NCBI GenBank assembly: GCA_008828725.1
Contig: MEHQ01000708.1
Coordinates: 62,001-126,000 of the forward strand
DNA length: 64,000 nucleotides
DNA from: Saccharina japonica
Taxonomy: Eukaryota; Sar; Phaeophyceae; Laminariales; Laminariaceae
Direction: 5' to 3'
Both the position numbers and the translations under genes were made by a program. The first letter of the stretch is position 1. The number at the start of each line of letters is the position of its first letter. The notes under the pieces are model-generated. The model saw only the letters and a program-made list of their open reading frames with translations, did not search any database and had not been told where the DNA came from. Below, piece after piece: positions 45,301 through 55,881 of this stretch.

Positions 45301-47883
45301 GACGTTTATGTACCTCTACGACTATATAGTGTGCCTTACGCACGTACGAGAAGACGCATCTATCCCACATGTTACAAGTAGTAGTTAATGCGTGTGATCG
45401 GAGAGGACATGTTTCGTTCAGTCCCTCGTTCTTTTTTTTGATCGGATTAAAGAGAAAAATGAGCGGTTTGCCTCAAGGTAATACATTACTGCTGTATTTG
45501 GCCAGAACGGGCAGAGGTCTTTTCTCCGGCCCTGATGCTACATACACTCTTCACACGGCACGACTTGGCGCGGCATACCCGTCTTGTTCGGGATTCTATA
45601 AAAAAAAGGCTGTGTTTACTGCTGTTACTACTTGCATGAACGAGATACTTCGTACGTAGTACATCTACGTACCACCAACTACGTATTTTTGGCGTTGGCA
45701 CCCTGCCCATTCCGCATGGTCGACTGCCATGCATGGGACCCCGGCGGGAGTCTTGCAAAAGCGACCACTTCCCTTCCGGAAGTATGATGTCGGCGCCCAC
45801 ACATGCGAAGCCTTGTATACCCGCGCGCATTCCGTATCCGGAAAAAAAAAAAAAAAAAAAACATGGGCCGTCCTGAAGGATTCTCGTGTAACGGTTATGG
45901 TTTCTCTCCGAGAACGCAATAACAGCTCAACAAGGACCGTTCTGTGCTGAATGCACCGTTTCGCGCCGTACCCACGAAACGAAACAGAACATACGGTTTC
46001 ACGCAAAGAAACAAGATATACCGTTCCACGGAACGAAACAGACGTACCGAATCCACGGAACGAAACAGACGTACCGAATCCACGAAACGAAACAGACGTA
46101 CCGAACCCAAGAAACAAAAAAAGACGTACCGAATCCTCGAAACGAAACAAACGTACCGAATCCACGAAACGAAAACTAATCTACCGAATCCACGAAACGA
46201 AAACAAACGTACCTAATCCACGAAAAGAAAACAGACGTACCGCGTTCCACGAAACGAAACAGACGTAGCGTGTTCCCCACGAAACCAAAACAAATGCAAC
46301 ATCATTCGTACCTTGTGGGTAAGGCGAAGGCACCGGCATCGAACTGATTGGCGGTCTCATCCACGTCCGGCGGCCAATCCAACAAGCTGCGGATGCAGGA
46401 CCCGATCTCCATAGCCCCCATGCTCGCTGCGCACGCCAGCACCGCGTAAGTGAACGTGTTCTTCGCGGTGACGAAGAAGACCTGGAACGAAAAAAACACA
46501 AAAAAAACGCTGGTTTTTGTCAGGGGATGTTGACGGCCGCCGAGCCGCTAGTACGCCACCACACGGGGTCGAAAGCAGAGCCTACCCCCCCCCCCCCCCC
46601 CCCCCGCGGTGCTCCGTCTCGAAAGGGATGCGTGGTCAATGGCCAAATGACTAAGGCAAGCGACCCAACGTGCTCCTCCGTCCCGGCATTGTAGGGATGG
46701 GAGGGTCTCTATGGTCATACGACTACGGCCGTGCACGACATGAGTACACCCCTTTCCCCCCCCAGCACTGTAGAGATGCGAGGGTCTATGGCCATACGAC
46801 TACGGCCATGCATGGATATGAAGTAACTAAGGCAAGCGAACCAACGTGCTCCTCCGTCCCGGCATTGTAGGGATGCGAGGGTCTCTATGGTCATACGACT
46901 ATGGCCGTGCACGACATGAGTACACCCCTTTCCCCCCCCAGCACTGTAGAGATGCGAGGATCTATGGTCATACGACTACGGCCATGCATGAATATGAAGT
47001 ACACTACCACACCCCCTCCCCACGCGCGCGCACAATTAGCCCTACATAGGCACACGCGCGCCAAATGCAGCCAAAACATCGCGTCGAGTACCGACATATA
47101 CTCATTGAGGGTAATCATTTTCGACGCGGGCGAAACGGGTCCCCGCGTGTGACCATGCATGCATGCGCGACTCGTGCGCTCGAAGCGGTTCGTGCGTCCC
47201 CCGAGTTTTTTTTTGGGGGGGGGAAGGCAGGCCAGGCTTGTTGCCACACGCTTGACACCACCACCATCGGTGTCTCCACGCGGTGCCGGGGGGGTACCTT
47301 GGTCTGTATGATGGACGGTTATCGGGGGAAGGTCTCGGTAGGGGCCCGTCCCATCACAGAGTGATTGGATGCGAAAAAAACGGCCGTCCGTGGCGGTCAC
47401 GACAGGAATAACTCGGTGTACCACATAGCAGACAGTTCCGTGGCAACCACATAAGTGATTGGATGCAGCAAGCAAAGAAAATATAGCATTGAAAAAAAAA
47501 AAAAACGAAAACGAAAACTAGAAGAAACAAAAAAAATGTGGTAATAACAGCATTATGACCTCAAAAACAAGTCTGACGTCTCGAGGTTAGCGAATCACCA
47601 CAGCAGCAAATGCTTCATACATATGTACCACTCTTGGAAATGTTTTCTCTGCATTTTAGTGTCTAAAAGGTCCAGATATTTCCGTCCAGATAGCCGCCAC
47701 CATAGTGGGGAGAGGGGGAAGAAGAGCCTGCATAGTGACCCCGGATCCGAGTTAGGACTACTAATAGGAGGGAGCAGGAGCAACAAGGACGAATAGAACA
47801 AAAGGGATAGAAAAAAAAAAAAAGAGTAACCAAAAAAAGTGGTATGTATATACTCGTATGGCATACATACTACTATTCATCCG

Positions 47884-47922
<39 letters not shown>

Positions 47923-48474
47923 ACAGGCAGGCAGACCGGTCCGCCAGCCAGTACCACGCTTTGCTGTCGTCGTCATCGGCGGCGGCAGCAGAACCGTATA
48001 TACAGCAAGTGTCCCTCTCTAGTGCCGATATGCGCCAGCCGACAAAACCGGCACTATATAGCAGCAAACCGGCACTAACTACTCCGCACACAGTATACCA
48101 CACTGGTTAACCCCATCTGGCGCCAAAACGATTTCCCAGGCACCATACAAAGGGGGGCAGCCGCACTATTACGCAACCGGCACTATAGAGGGACCACTAC
48201 CGGTACTATATAGGGACCACTACTGCCGAACGTACGTATATACCTGTGCGAGCGTCTCCTCCGCCAGGTTAATCCAAGCGAACCCCACGACGTCCGTCAC
48301 AAGGTCCAGGAGGAACTCCAGCGCGTGGTGGCTCCAGTTCCGTCGGGCACAGCGGTACAGCAGCAGGTGACCCCCCGCGTGGAGCGCCAGGGCGTAGCAC
48401 GCCACACTCGAGAGGCGCACATAGCCGTGGCTGCTCTCGTTGCCCGCGGCCGCCTCCAGGACGAGCCAAAACGC
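42341..48474 (-). CDS. Multi-pass membrane protein with internal repeats, at least 3 exons (5' end unresolved)
   Basis: Exons on the - strand: 48474-48244, 46481-46312 and 43667-42341. All have AG acceptors, GT donors and matching phases (0, then 2/1), and end in TAG. The joined part is about 575 residues. It contains about eight hydrophobic helices, for example VACYALALHAGGHLLL, NTFTYAVLACAASMG, VRLAASLFLLAYAVL, LGATVYAALSTALGVCI and AAKLALAVVSTAIVLG. Three helices share G-[FW]-A-[WY] (VVGFAW, MVGWAY, MTGWAW), each followed by an acidic or polar turn and another helix, so the protein seems built from duplicated helix pairs. A long Gly/Ala/charged, probably disordered insert divides the third exon's helices. 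The C-terminus is His-rich and non-membrane. Family and substrate are not recognised. An upstream exon must exist, because the first one starts at an acceptor. Confidence 0.7.
43720..44115 (+). repeat. R3 cluster: R3a fragment then two R3b copies
   Basis: 43720-43820 is R3a (CATGGCCGTAGTCGTATAACC). 43823-43910 and 43915-44115 are R3b (TTGTTGCTTACCTTAGTC, CATTGACCACGCATCCC, TTTCGAGACGGAGCACCG). Each starts after a G-run. The cluster sits in intron 2 of the membrane-protein gene, beginning about 50 bp from the exon. Confidence 0.8.
44116..45943. other. Intron sequence, no further gene
   Basis: T-rich (44935-45145), an A-run at 44556-44575, GT/GC microsatellite at 44584-44625 and an A-run at 45840-45861. 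No supported exon. Confidence 0.5.
45944..46290. repeat. 27-bp minisatellite in an intron
   Basis: About ten units of CACGAAACGAAACAGACG plus TACCGAATC, some shortened. As 27 is divisible by three, frames stay open across it on both strands (RNETDVPNP units on +), but there is no sign that it is translated. It ends about 25 bp from the exon at 46312. Confidence 0.85.
46580..46650 (-). repeat. R3b fragment
   Basis: After a C-run: GGTGCTCCGTCTCGAAAGGG, ATGCGTGGTCAATGGCC, AAATGACTAAGGC. Complement orientation. Confidence 0.75.
46651..47010 (-). repeat. Two tandem 176-bp units of back-to-back R3a halves
   Basis: The unit starting CTAAGGCAAGCG at 46651 repeats at 46827. Each unit holds two R3a heads (CATTGTAGGGATG... 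and CACTGTAGAGATG...), separated by CCCCTTTCCCCCC. It lies inside intron 1 of the membrane-protein gene. Confidence 0.8.
47011..47694. other. Intron sequence; one possible but weak exon
   Basis: A - strand frame at about 47150-47060 (MITLNEYMSVLDAMFWLHLA) looks protein-like, but the phase fit and splice signals are poor, so I do not include it in the gene. Confidence 0.3.
47695..47830 (+). mobile_element. tRNA-derived SINE, 5'-truncated
   Basis: Body from CATAGTGGGGAGAGG through GTGACCCCGGATCCGAG to an A-run. GACTACTAATAGGAGG replaces GACTAGGAGG in the consensus. Intronic. Confidence 0.75.
47886..47938. repeat. GCAG microsatellite
   Basis: About a dozen AGGC units with one GACA interruption, in intron 1 of the membrane-protein gene. 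Confidence 0.95.
48009..48222. mobile_element. M4 MITE-like element (about 215 bp) next to a splice donor
   Basis: Starts GTCCCTCTCTAGTGCCG and ends CGGCACTATAGAGGGACC, then CGGTACTATATAGGGACC. Sub-terminal words ACCGGCACTA and GCGCCAGCC are shared with the copies at 54585 and 57479. It ends about 20 bp from the donor of the exon at 48244. Confidence 0.75.
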
Positions 48475-48596
48475 CTGGACGGTTTTCCGTTGGCGGTTGC
48501 ATCGCACGGTAGGAAGATAGGCAACGGCAAGCAAAAGGGGGGGGGGGGGGGGGTTTCAACTCTTACTACTGTAGTTAGTATTTCGGAGGAACATAC

Positions 48597-48722
48597 TACG
48601 GAGGACCATAGTAAATATATACTGTAGGACAAAATACTGTTATTAATAGTAAAAAGAGGGATATATATATATATAGCTTTATGTGTGTACCGTAGGTCCC
48701 CTATTTAGTATGGTCCCCGGTA
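48597..48722. mobile_element. M1 MITE-like element
   Basis: TACGGAGGACCATAGTAAAT to TTTAGTATGGTCCCCGGTA, with TTATTAATAGTAAAAAGAGG inside. An AT repeat expands its middle. Confidence 0.75.
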
Positions 48723-49551
48723 GCAGTAGTCAGAAACAAATAAGGGGTGTGGGCTTTTGGGGGGATACATGGTTTTCGGGACCATCGTGGATTCTGATTT
48801 GCTCTGCCCCCCCCCCCGTACTACAGTAGTAGTATGCTGCAGGTTCTCCGCGAGGGCGAACGAAAGACGGGCAAGCTCCGGGTGCGTTTTCTTTTTTTTT
48901 TTTTTTTTTCATTTTGCGTGTACGTAGCTTTCTTTCCTCCCTCGATAACCATTTCGGTTGCTGCTGCCGAGACGACCACTCAATCAGTACACTGTTGGGG
49001 AAGGGTCCGAATCGAGAGTCAAGGTTCTTGTGGTTCCTGACGCTCCGCGATATTTGCTTACTGCATGCCTCGTACACCCTTTCACTCCCATCTGGTCACA
49101 TCTATCTCGCATCAGCACAGCGACAGACACCACAACAGCCGATTTTTCTAATTGAGAATTGCCTCTCCGATGAGAATGAAAATCGATTGTGGTACTTTGT
49201 TATTGTTTAAGAGTTGTATTTCGCGCACGATCAAAATTTGACCTAGAAAATATGTTCCTCGATGGTAGGTATCGATTCACGAAAAAAAAAATGAAATCAA
49301 CCTTGATAGGCTCGTAAAATCGAGGAATTTGCATTTATGAGCGAGGAACCTCGCCCATAAATATACGTACTTTATGTATGTTGGAACAACATAAAATAAA
49401 ATAAAATAAAAACTACAGCAGAATATCTCGTGTTTTGCTGGACAATATCCAGTCCGCTTCTCTCGCGGGATGGTCAGGGGGGTGTGACCACCCCGCTGGC
49501 GAGAAACTGCATGCAAGCCAGCAGAAGCGCACAGTCCACGACCCTACACTA
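48723..49551. other. No supported gene
   Basis: A short + strand island at 48841-48883 (VLREGERKTGKLR, exactly in phase between CTGCAG and GTGCGT) could be an exon but stands alone. T-run at 48891-48909. Confidence 0.4.
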
Positions 49552-49806
49552 CATTTCTACGCTGCGTTCGAAAACTGGGGGAGAGGGGAGGGGAGAGGGG
49601 GGAGAAGGGGTCGACGCGTTGCCTCTCGAGAGAGAGTACGAAGCGCTGAATCTGGCACAAACATTAGTCTATAACTCCACATTTATACGCTGCGTTCGGA
49701 AAAGGGGGGAGAGGGGAGGGCAGGGGAGAGGAGGGGAAGGGAAGGGGCCGACACGTTGCCTCTCTCTCGAGAGTGCAAAGTAGGAAGCGCTGAATCTGGC
49801 ACAAAA
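49552..49806. repeat. Imperfect tandem duplication, about 125 bp
   Basis: ACGCTGCGTTCG, a purine tract of GGGGAGAGGGGAGGG type, TTGCCTCTC, GAAGCGCTGAATCTGGCAC. The second unit starts at 49680. Confidence 0.8.
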
Positions 49807-50073
49807 AAAAAATCGCTGCTCAAGGCACCGCGCGTGTGGTCCGAGCACACCACCACCGACCCGCCTAGTCCACACAATCCAAGGCAAGAAAAAGGAACCG
49901 CAACGTATTTATGGACCACAACGATGGACTTACGCCACGCTAACCTGCGTGTTTTACCATTCATCATTCGATATCGACCTATGTACGATATGCGGCGAGA
50001 TTACCAGTCGTCGATACTGCGGAGAGATTCTCAGTAGGTTTGACAATGACGGGTCGGTTACAAATCACGAACG

Positions 50074-50500
50074 CCGGGGGGGGGGGTGTACTCATGTCGT
50101 GCACGGCCGTAGTCATATGACCATAGACCCTCGCATCCCTACAATGCCGGGACGGAGCACGTTGGGTTTTCACCAACCAGGCAGACATTGTTTGCACCAA
50201 GCGCGAAGCGCCGTGAGGTATTGGGCGAGTCGCATGGAGGGTGAGCTGCATCCTGCTAAGAACCGCCTCTGAGGCGGACTTGCATATGGACGACAGCTTC
50301 AATGAGTTAATTTAATTTCTGGTGTGGCCACTTCCGGAGACAGCAATGGGTTTTACTATGTAACTGCCTCGCGGATGCCTTACCATATTAACGCTACGTG
50401 ATACGACCATTCCCCTTGTGCGGAGCAAAGGTTTTCCACCCCGCACAAATGATCTACTCGACCGCCAGCTTTGGTGACCGCCAAAAAAAAAAAAAACGGT
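50074..50500 (+). repeat. R3a long copy
   Basis: G-run, TACTCATGTCGTGCACGGCC and on to CTTTGGTGACCGCC plus an A-run. It is the near-identical partner of 23186-23620. Confidence 0.85.
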
Positions 50501-50664
50501 ACCCTGGTTGTCTAGCTCACGCAGCGAGTGGCGTGTTTTACAGCGTCGTTGCCAACCGACGCCAACCCAACCTATAAATATATCATATATTTATAGGGGC
50601 GGGGGGGGGGGGGGCGCGAAAACTCCGTCCGTAGGCAACGGTTCGGCCGGCTCCACAGCTGTTA

Positions 50665-50772
50665 TACGGGGGACCATAGTAAATAGGACCAAATATTGTT
50701 ACTAAAAAGAGATACATGTATAGGTTTTAGTGTGTATCGTAGGTCCTATTTACTACATTAGCCCACCCCGTA
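50665..50772. mobile_element. M1 MITE-like element (108 bp)
   Basis: TACGGGGGACCATAGTAAAT, then AGGACC, to GGTCCTATTTACTAC and CACCCCGTA. Flanked by TA on both sides. Confidence 0.8.
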
Positions 50773-50810
50773 ATACAAGAAAGACGCCGGTGGCGAGTGG
50801 CGAGTGCAGG

Positions 50811-50868
50811 GAGCGGTGGCGGTGGCGGCAGCGGTGGCAGTGGCGGTGGCGGCGGCGGCGGCGGCGGT
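50811..50868. repeat. GGC/GGT microsatellite
   Basis: Run of GGTGGC and GGC triplets. No supported coding context. Confidence 0.9.
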
Positions 50869-51127
50869 AAACGGCCGACGACAACAAGAAGCGGCCCAAA
50901 CTTACGGAAATGTGGCCAAATTGGGCCCGTGAATACTAAAAGGATTGCTGTACGAGTAGGCTCAACCGGCGCGCTAGGAAGAAGAGCGGCGCGACAGATG
51001 CGGCGGGGCACGGTGAGCAACGCGAAAAAAGCGCTACGTACGATTGTACCTTGCTTTTTTTTTATGGTGTGCAACGATTCGATAACGGACACTCGGTACG
51101 ATACACGTGAGGAAGCGATTTCTCCGC

Positions 51128-51225
51128 CTAACCCTTTTAGAACTGCAGTCCCGTTTTGGGGACAAACCAGTCTAATTCTAAGTGATTTGTCCCCAAAACG
51201 GGACTCCAGTCCTATAAGGGCTAAC
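51128..51225. mobile_element. M3 MITE-like palindrome (98 bp)
   Basis: TAACCCTTTTAGAACTGCAG, GTCCCGTTTTGGGGAC and the complementary GTCCCCAAAACGGGAC, then ATAAGGGCTAA. This is the longest and cleanest stem of the family here. Confidence 0.8.
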
Positions 51226-51584
51226 GTTGGATTGATTCATCGCTAGCCTGATGGTGGATCTAGCCACAAAGGCATTTTTTTCAAGAGCCTCCAGATAAAT
51301 ATCTCGGGAAGCATCGCCGGGTTGAATAGATCGGAAGCATACCTAGGAAAACTCTTAGCAAGAACAATCGATTGACCGACCCTAGCCACACGTGTGGACT
51401 TGGACTTTGACTTTGACATCAAGCGCTCGTGGTGGGGTATTGAACACCGATCGCTCCTGAGGGCACTTCACCCTGTGGAACAAATCTCGAAATCTCGGCA
51501 ACTACAGCGAATTAACATAAATTAATACGTAGCTGATATCAAAAGCTACTCATCAGGCCTATTTTAGTGGTTATGTTTCCAATT

Positions 51585-51775
51585 CGATGCGAGTCGACGA
51601 GGGAAGAAAGAAAGTGCTGAAACCTTCTCGCGATAAAAAGGCAAGGCAAGAACCGTAGTGGAGGAGGAGAGGGAAGCGTCTACTGTATTACCCCGGATGT
51701 GAGTTACGACTAGGAAGGAGAGAGAAAGGAAGGGCGAAAATATCATGAAAGGGATAAAAACAAAAACAAAAAAAC
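51585..51775 (+). mobile_element. tRNA-derived SINE, 5'-truncated
   Basis: Body from AATTCGATGCGAGTCGACG through GACTAGGAAGGAGAGAG to GGGATAAAAACAAAAAC. It shows the uninterrupted GACTAGGAAGGAG that other copies expand with TTAATA. Confidence 0.8.
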
Positions 51776-51814
51776 AGAGGAGCACGATTTTTATTTTGTC
51801 GAACGCCACACTCA

Positions 51815-51920
51815 CAGAACTGGTACCTTTTTAGGATGAAGAATCGGCACGGACACTGGGTGCGCTGGATGTCGACGGGTAGAAAGGAAGGTTTAATGTG
51901 AAGAACACACACACACACAC
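51815..51920 (+). repeat. R2 repeat copy, 5'-truncated
   Basis: AGAACTGGTACCTTTTTAGG to GAAGAACACACACACAC. Confidence 0.8.
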
Positions 51921-52884
51921 ACTCTTCTTTTCGAGAGCCCATAGACAGGGGGTATACTACAACCAAGTAAAAAATGAAATGAAAAAAAAGGAGTTAATTT
52001 CATCGATTCGTACAAGACTGCCAACGCTCCGTTTTTTTTCAATTAGGCGTTTTTTGGAGTGTCGTCTGATATTCCGATCCGGCGCGCTCTCATGCCAACC
52101 CCCAACCTGGTGGTGCTCCAGGGATATAATTTACTCTGTAACAATGCTGTTTTTTTTATCCACATGCTCATCGGAATGCCCTTTCACTTTTTTGCCCAAA
52201 TAGCCAACTGCGTCAGTTCTCCATATTCCGGTGAATGTTTGACCGTAGATTTTCGTGTTGTCCTTGACAAAGGCTGCCAGTAGAGTCGTTCAGACATCAT
52301 TTCCATTTGAGCCGATCTCCGATCGTTTTTTTCTTTTTTCCCCTTGTAATTACAAGTGAATAGTGCGTCCATTTATTCCGCTACTAATAAAACAATCCGG
52401 CAGAAACCCAAAATTCGAACAGCAATAGCTCGGAATCGAATAAGGTCTGGACAACTCTTGTGGCAAAGGGGCATCACCAAAAAGTGCAACAACTATTACA
52501 TAAAAAACTATTCCAAGAATTGATGGAAGGTATGACGGTATGTATCCTGAAATTCAGCCTCATGGCTCAAACCTCAAACCATATATATGCACACAGACAG
52601 ATGCACAACGATAGTACATAGTACTATCCGTAATACTAAATAACTACTGACTGTAACAAAAAGTTCCTCGCAGGTAACGGGTTGCTGAACTTAAAAAAAC
52701 ATCTATTCATAAACATCTGGCATAATAGTTGTCATCGATCTATTCGGCCGTAGCGGCGGGTTCCGTGGAGCAACTAAAAACACTTCGGAAGGAGGGGGGT
52801 ACCGTAACGTGACGACAGCTTCAACCAAGAACTGGATTGGATGTCTGCAGATTGCCACCGGCGTCTCAACGGATCGTATATCTA
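51921..52884. other. No feature recognised
   Basis: Unique-looking, no supported coding region or repeat family. Confidence 0.5.
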
Positions 52885-53005
52885 TGGCAGAACACGCGCC
52901 ACTACACACAGCGCCATCTGATGGCAGAACACGCGCCACTACATACAGCAGCGCCATCTGATGCTGAACACGCGCCACTACATACAGCAGTGCCATCTGA
53001 TGGCA
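52885..53005. repeat. Tandem repeat, three units of about 40-42 bp
   Basis: GAACACGCGCCACTACA, CACAGC or TACAGCAG, GCCATCTGATG. Confidence 0.85.
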
Positions 53006-53885
53006 TGGCAGGAAAGCAGGACCACCTGCCGAGCCCTACGAGGCATATTACAGCAGGCGGGGGGCCGAGGCAGAGCGATAACGTACGGGCATGAAACGCC
53101 TCGGGCTCGAGGACGCGTTTCTCTCGTTTCAACGATATGTACAGCCTGGGAAGAAGAAAACGCCCCAGAGACGAACACACCTACTATACAGCAGAATGGT
53201 GTCCTTTTCAATAGTTATCTATTAGGGGGTTTGGGCGTACAATCGACGACACCAAATTTAGCACGAACGACGTAACAATCGGTTTGGCGATCGAAGTCAC
53301 AATCGTTGGAAGATAGACGACCCAAGCACAGCCGAGCCCATGGGCGGATGCAGGAACAGAACCACAGAAACCCCACGGAATAAAATTCGGACGGACGTTT
53401 AGCACCCACACGCCCTCTCCAATTGTCGGACGGAAATATTTCGCGGCCGTCGCGACCTCCCCGTGTCAAAGTGAAAACGGGCGGGGGATGATTCCCACGC
53501 TGACGTCGCTTAGGCTTTATATATACATATAATATATACACCCACAATATCGTACATGAAGCATTTATATATTTATATAGATATATATTGCAGGCGCGCG
53601 AAGGCTCGACCGTGAAAAAATCCACCGCTGCTGCGTAGTATTCAACCTCATCTCACATTCAGCATAGCGGTGATTGATTGATTGCTGCTACGCTGTGGCA
53701 CGTCTGGCGGAAAAGAGATAGTATGACCCCCTGTTCGCAAAAAATCGTGCATAAACCGAGTATAGCTTGTAGCTTGCCCTATATATATAAAGCTAACTGA
53801 TCGAGTGGAGGACAGTACGTTGGCAAAACAGATATGTGGTTTGTCTTTTCCTATTAATAATCATTGAGTAGCACTCATTTGGGGA
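53006..53885. other. No feature recognised
   Basis: AT-rich near 53515-53590. No supported gene. Confidence 0.5.
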
Positions 53886-54160
53886 GAGGGGGGGGGGGGT
53901 GTACTCATCATGTCGTGCACGGCCGTAGTCGTATGGCCATAGACCCTCGCATCCCTACAATGCCAGAGGACGAAGTACGTTGGGTTTTCACCAACCAGGC
54001 AGACATTGCTTGCACCAAGCGCGAAGCGCCATGGGGTATTGGGCGAGTCGCATAGAGGGTGAGCTGCATCCTGCTAAGAACCGCCTGTGAGGCGGACTGT
54101 CTTGCATATGGACGGACAGCCTCCAATGAATTGATTTAATTTCTGGTATGGCCACACTCA
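53886..54160 (+). repeat. R3a copy
   Basis: G-run, TACTCATCATGTCGTGCACG, AACCAGGCAGACATTG, CCGCCTGTGAGGCGG, to TTTAATTTCTGGTATGGCC. Shorter than the 23186 copy at the 3' end. Confidence 0.85.
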
Positions 54161-54314
54161 TTAGGGGGGGAGGGGGCAAGACACAAGACTACTTCCGTGT
54201 GGCATGGCATTCGCAGCAACTTAAAGATGCGTGTGCCGATAGGAGTACCACAACAAGCAGTAGTATAGGTGGTCTCTCTATACGCGTATGTATATAAATA
54301 ATGTTTTTTTCTCT

Positions 54315-54590
54315 CTTTCAACGCATGTGGATTGCTAGCATGGGTAGGTCGTGCCTGTCGTACATGGTGGGCATGTTGCATTGTCTGCTCTACTTATCTC
54401 TACTGCATTACAACGTACTGTAGTATCTCTGACTACTACCGCTTGATGTGTAGGGATTTTGTGCGACGACAGAACTTGTCGTATCTCTCTATATAGGATG
54501 AAGAATCGGCACGGACACTTTTTGTGTGTGGGTGTGCTGGATGTCGACAGATAGACATAACAGTTTAACGTCAAGACACACACAACTATA
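54315..54590 (+). repeat. R2 repeat copy with many small insertions
   Basis: R2 from ACGCATGTGGATTGCTAGC to GACACACACAAC. Examples against 55340: CTTATCTCTACTGC for CTTACTGC, CGTACTGTAGTATC for CGTAGTATC, and CTATATAGGATG for CTAGGATG. Most insertions end in TA. Confidence 0.8.
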
Positions 54591-55116
54591 GTGCCGGTCC
54601 CTCCATAGTGCCGGTATGTATGCGCCAGCCAACAATACCGGCATTATAGCGGCAAACCCGCACTACTACTCCGCACACTGCCACACCACTTTATCTCATC
54701 CGTGCCACAAGCGATTACACAGGCACTATGTATAGCGGGCCGGCTCCGGAGAACTTGCACGTACGTGCGAGTCTAACAAATCTGCACGTACATTCAATAC
54801 GGTTATATGCATAGCAGGAGTTGTTGTAGATATGTATGGCCTACATGGGTACCAAATGGGATCGAGGTGCCAGGTGGGCCTCCGGCGGTTCCTGCGGAGA
54901 GCTGATTATATTTCTGCACCTTGTGGGTGGGAGCAGGGTGCCAAATGGGATCAGATCCGGGTGGGATCAGGTCCGGGTGGGAGCAAGGGTAAATATGGTG
55001 CAAAAGTACGTGCAGATCTAACAGACAACAGCACGTACGTGCGATTACACAGGCACTATGTATAGCGGGCAGCCGTCACTACACAACCGGCACTATAGAG
55101 GGACCACAACCGGCAA
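54585..55116. mobile_element. M4 copy split by a segment flanked by a 30-bp direct repeat
   Basis: The left part has ATAGTGCCGGTCCC and GCGCCAGCC; the right end is CGGCACTATAGAGGGACC. Bases 54711-54740 recur exactly at 55041-55070 (starting GCGATTACACAGGC). Between them lie CACGTACGTGCGAG...TGCACGTAC and the inverted GTACGTGCAGAT..., so a second small foldback element or duplication interrupts M4. Confidence 0.7.
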
Positions 55117-55339
55117 TATTTACATACTCACGACCGACGAGGCTCCACAAATGAGGGACTACCCAACCATATCGCTAGCCCATTCGCGATATACAATATT
55201 ATCCGTCGTATACCTAGCTAGCTAAGGCATGATATTTTGTCATGCTTTTGTTTGGTTGCTTGATTGTTGATTTGCTTCAGTATGTTTACTTTCTATTATT
55301 TTTCCTTTTCGCTTTTTTCTTTATTTTCACTTTTTTTCT

Positions 55340-55560
55340 CTTGCATGCACCTGGATTGCTAGCAGGGTAGGTCTTGCCTGTCGTATATGGCATTGCATTG
55401 TCTGCTCTGCTTACTGCACTGAGCGTAGTATCTCTGTGTCGTAGTTTTGTGACCACAGAACTGGTACCTTTTTAGGATGATGAATCGGCACGGACACTGG
55501 GTGTGCTGGATGTCGACGGGTAGAAATGAAGGTTTAATGTGAAGAACACACACACACACT
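55340..55560 (+). repeat. R2 repeat copy, full length reference
   Basis: Starts near TTGCATGCACCTGGATTGC and ends GTGAAGAACACACACACAC. It has the fewest interruptions of the full-length copies, so I use it as the standard. Confidence 0.85.
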
Positions 55561-55881
55561 TGATATTTGATTCGTAAGAGGGTTTCATCTCAACTTTTCC
55601 TCAAAGTCGGTTCTTAGGTGAGGTCTTAAGGCCTAAGGCATGCTACTGTTCATATCATATAGGGTTTTGCACCTTCATTTTTTCTCAAAAAGAAACACGC
55701 CTAAGGTAGAGGTGCACCACATTTTGTTTTTGTTTTCTGAGGTCCCTTACTCAAGGAGCTGTGTACTATTAGTAGTATTAATAGTAGTAGTACTAAATAT
55801 GAGTAAGCCATCCCCAAAAAACTGTTTTTTTTTTAGACAAAAAATAAAAATGCGCACCCGATCAACAATCCCATGTCCTAT

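Noticed and set aside
45951-46268. Repeat protein with RNETDVPNP units
   Set aside because: Intronic minisatellite, open in several frames only because the unit is 27 bp.
47060-47150. Extra exon of the membrane-protein gene (MITLNEYMSVLDAMFW)
   Set aside because: The neighbouring exons already join in phase, and the candidate's acceptor phase does not fit.
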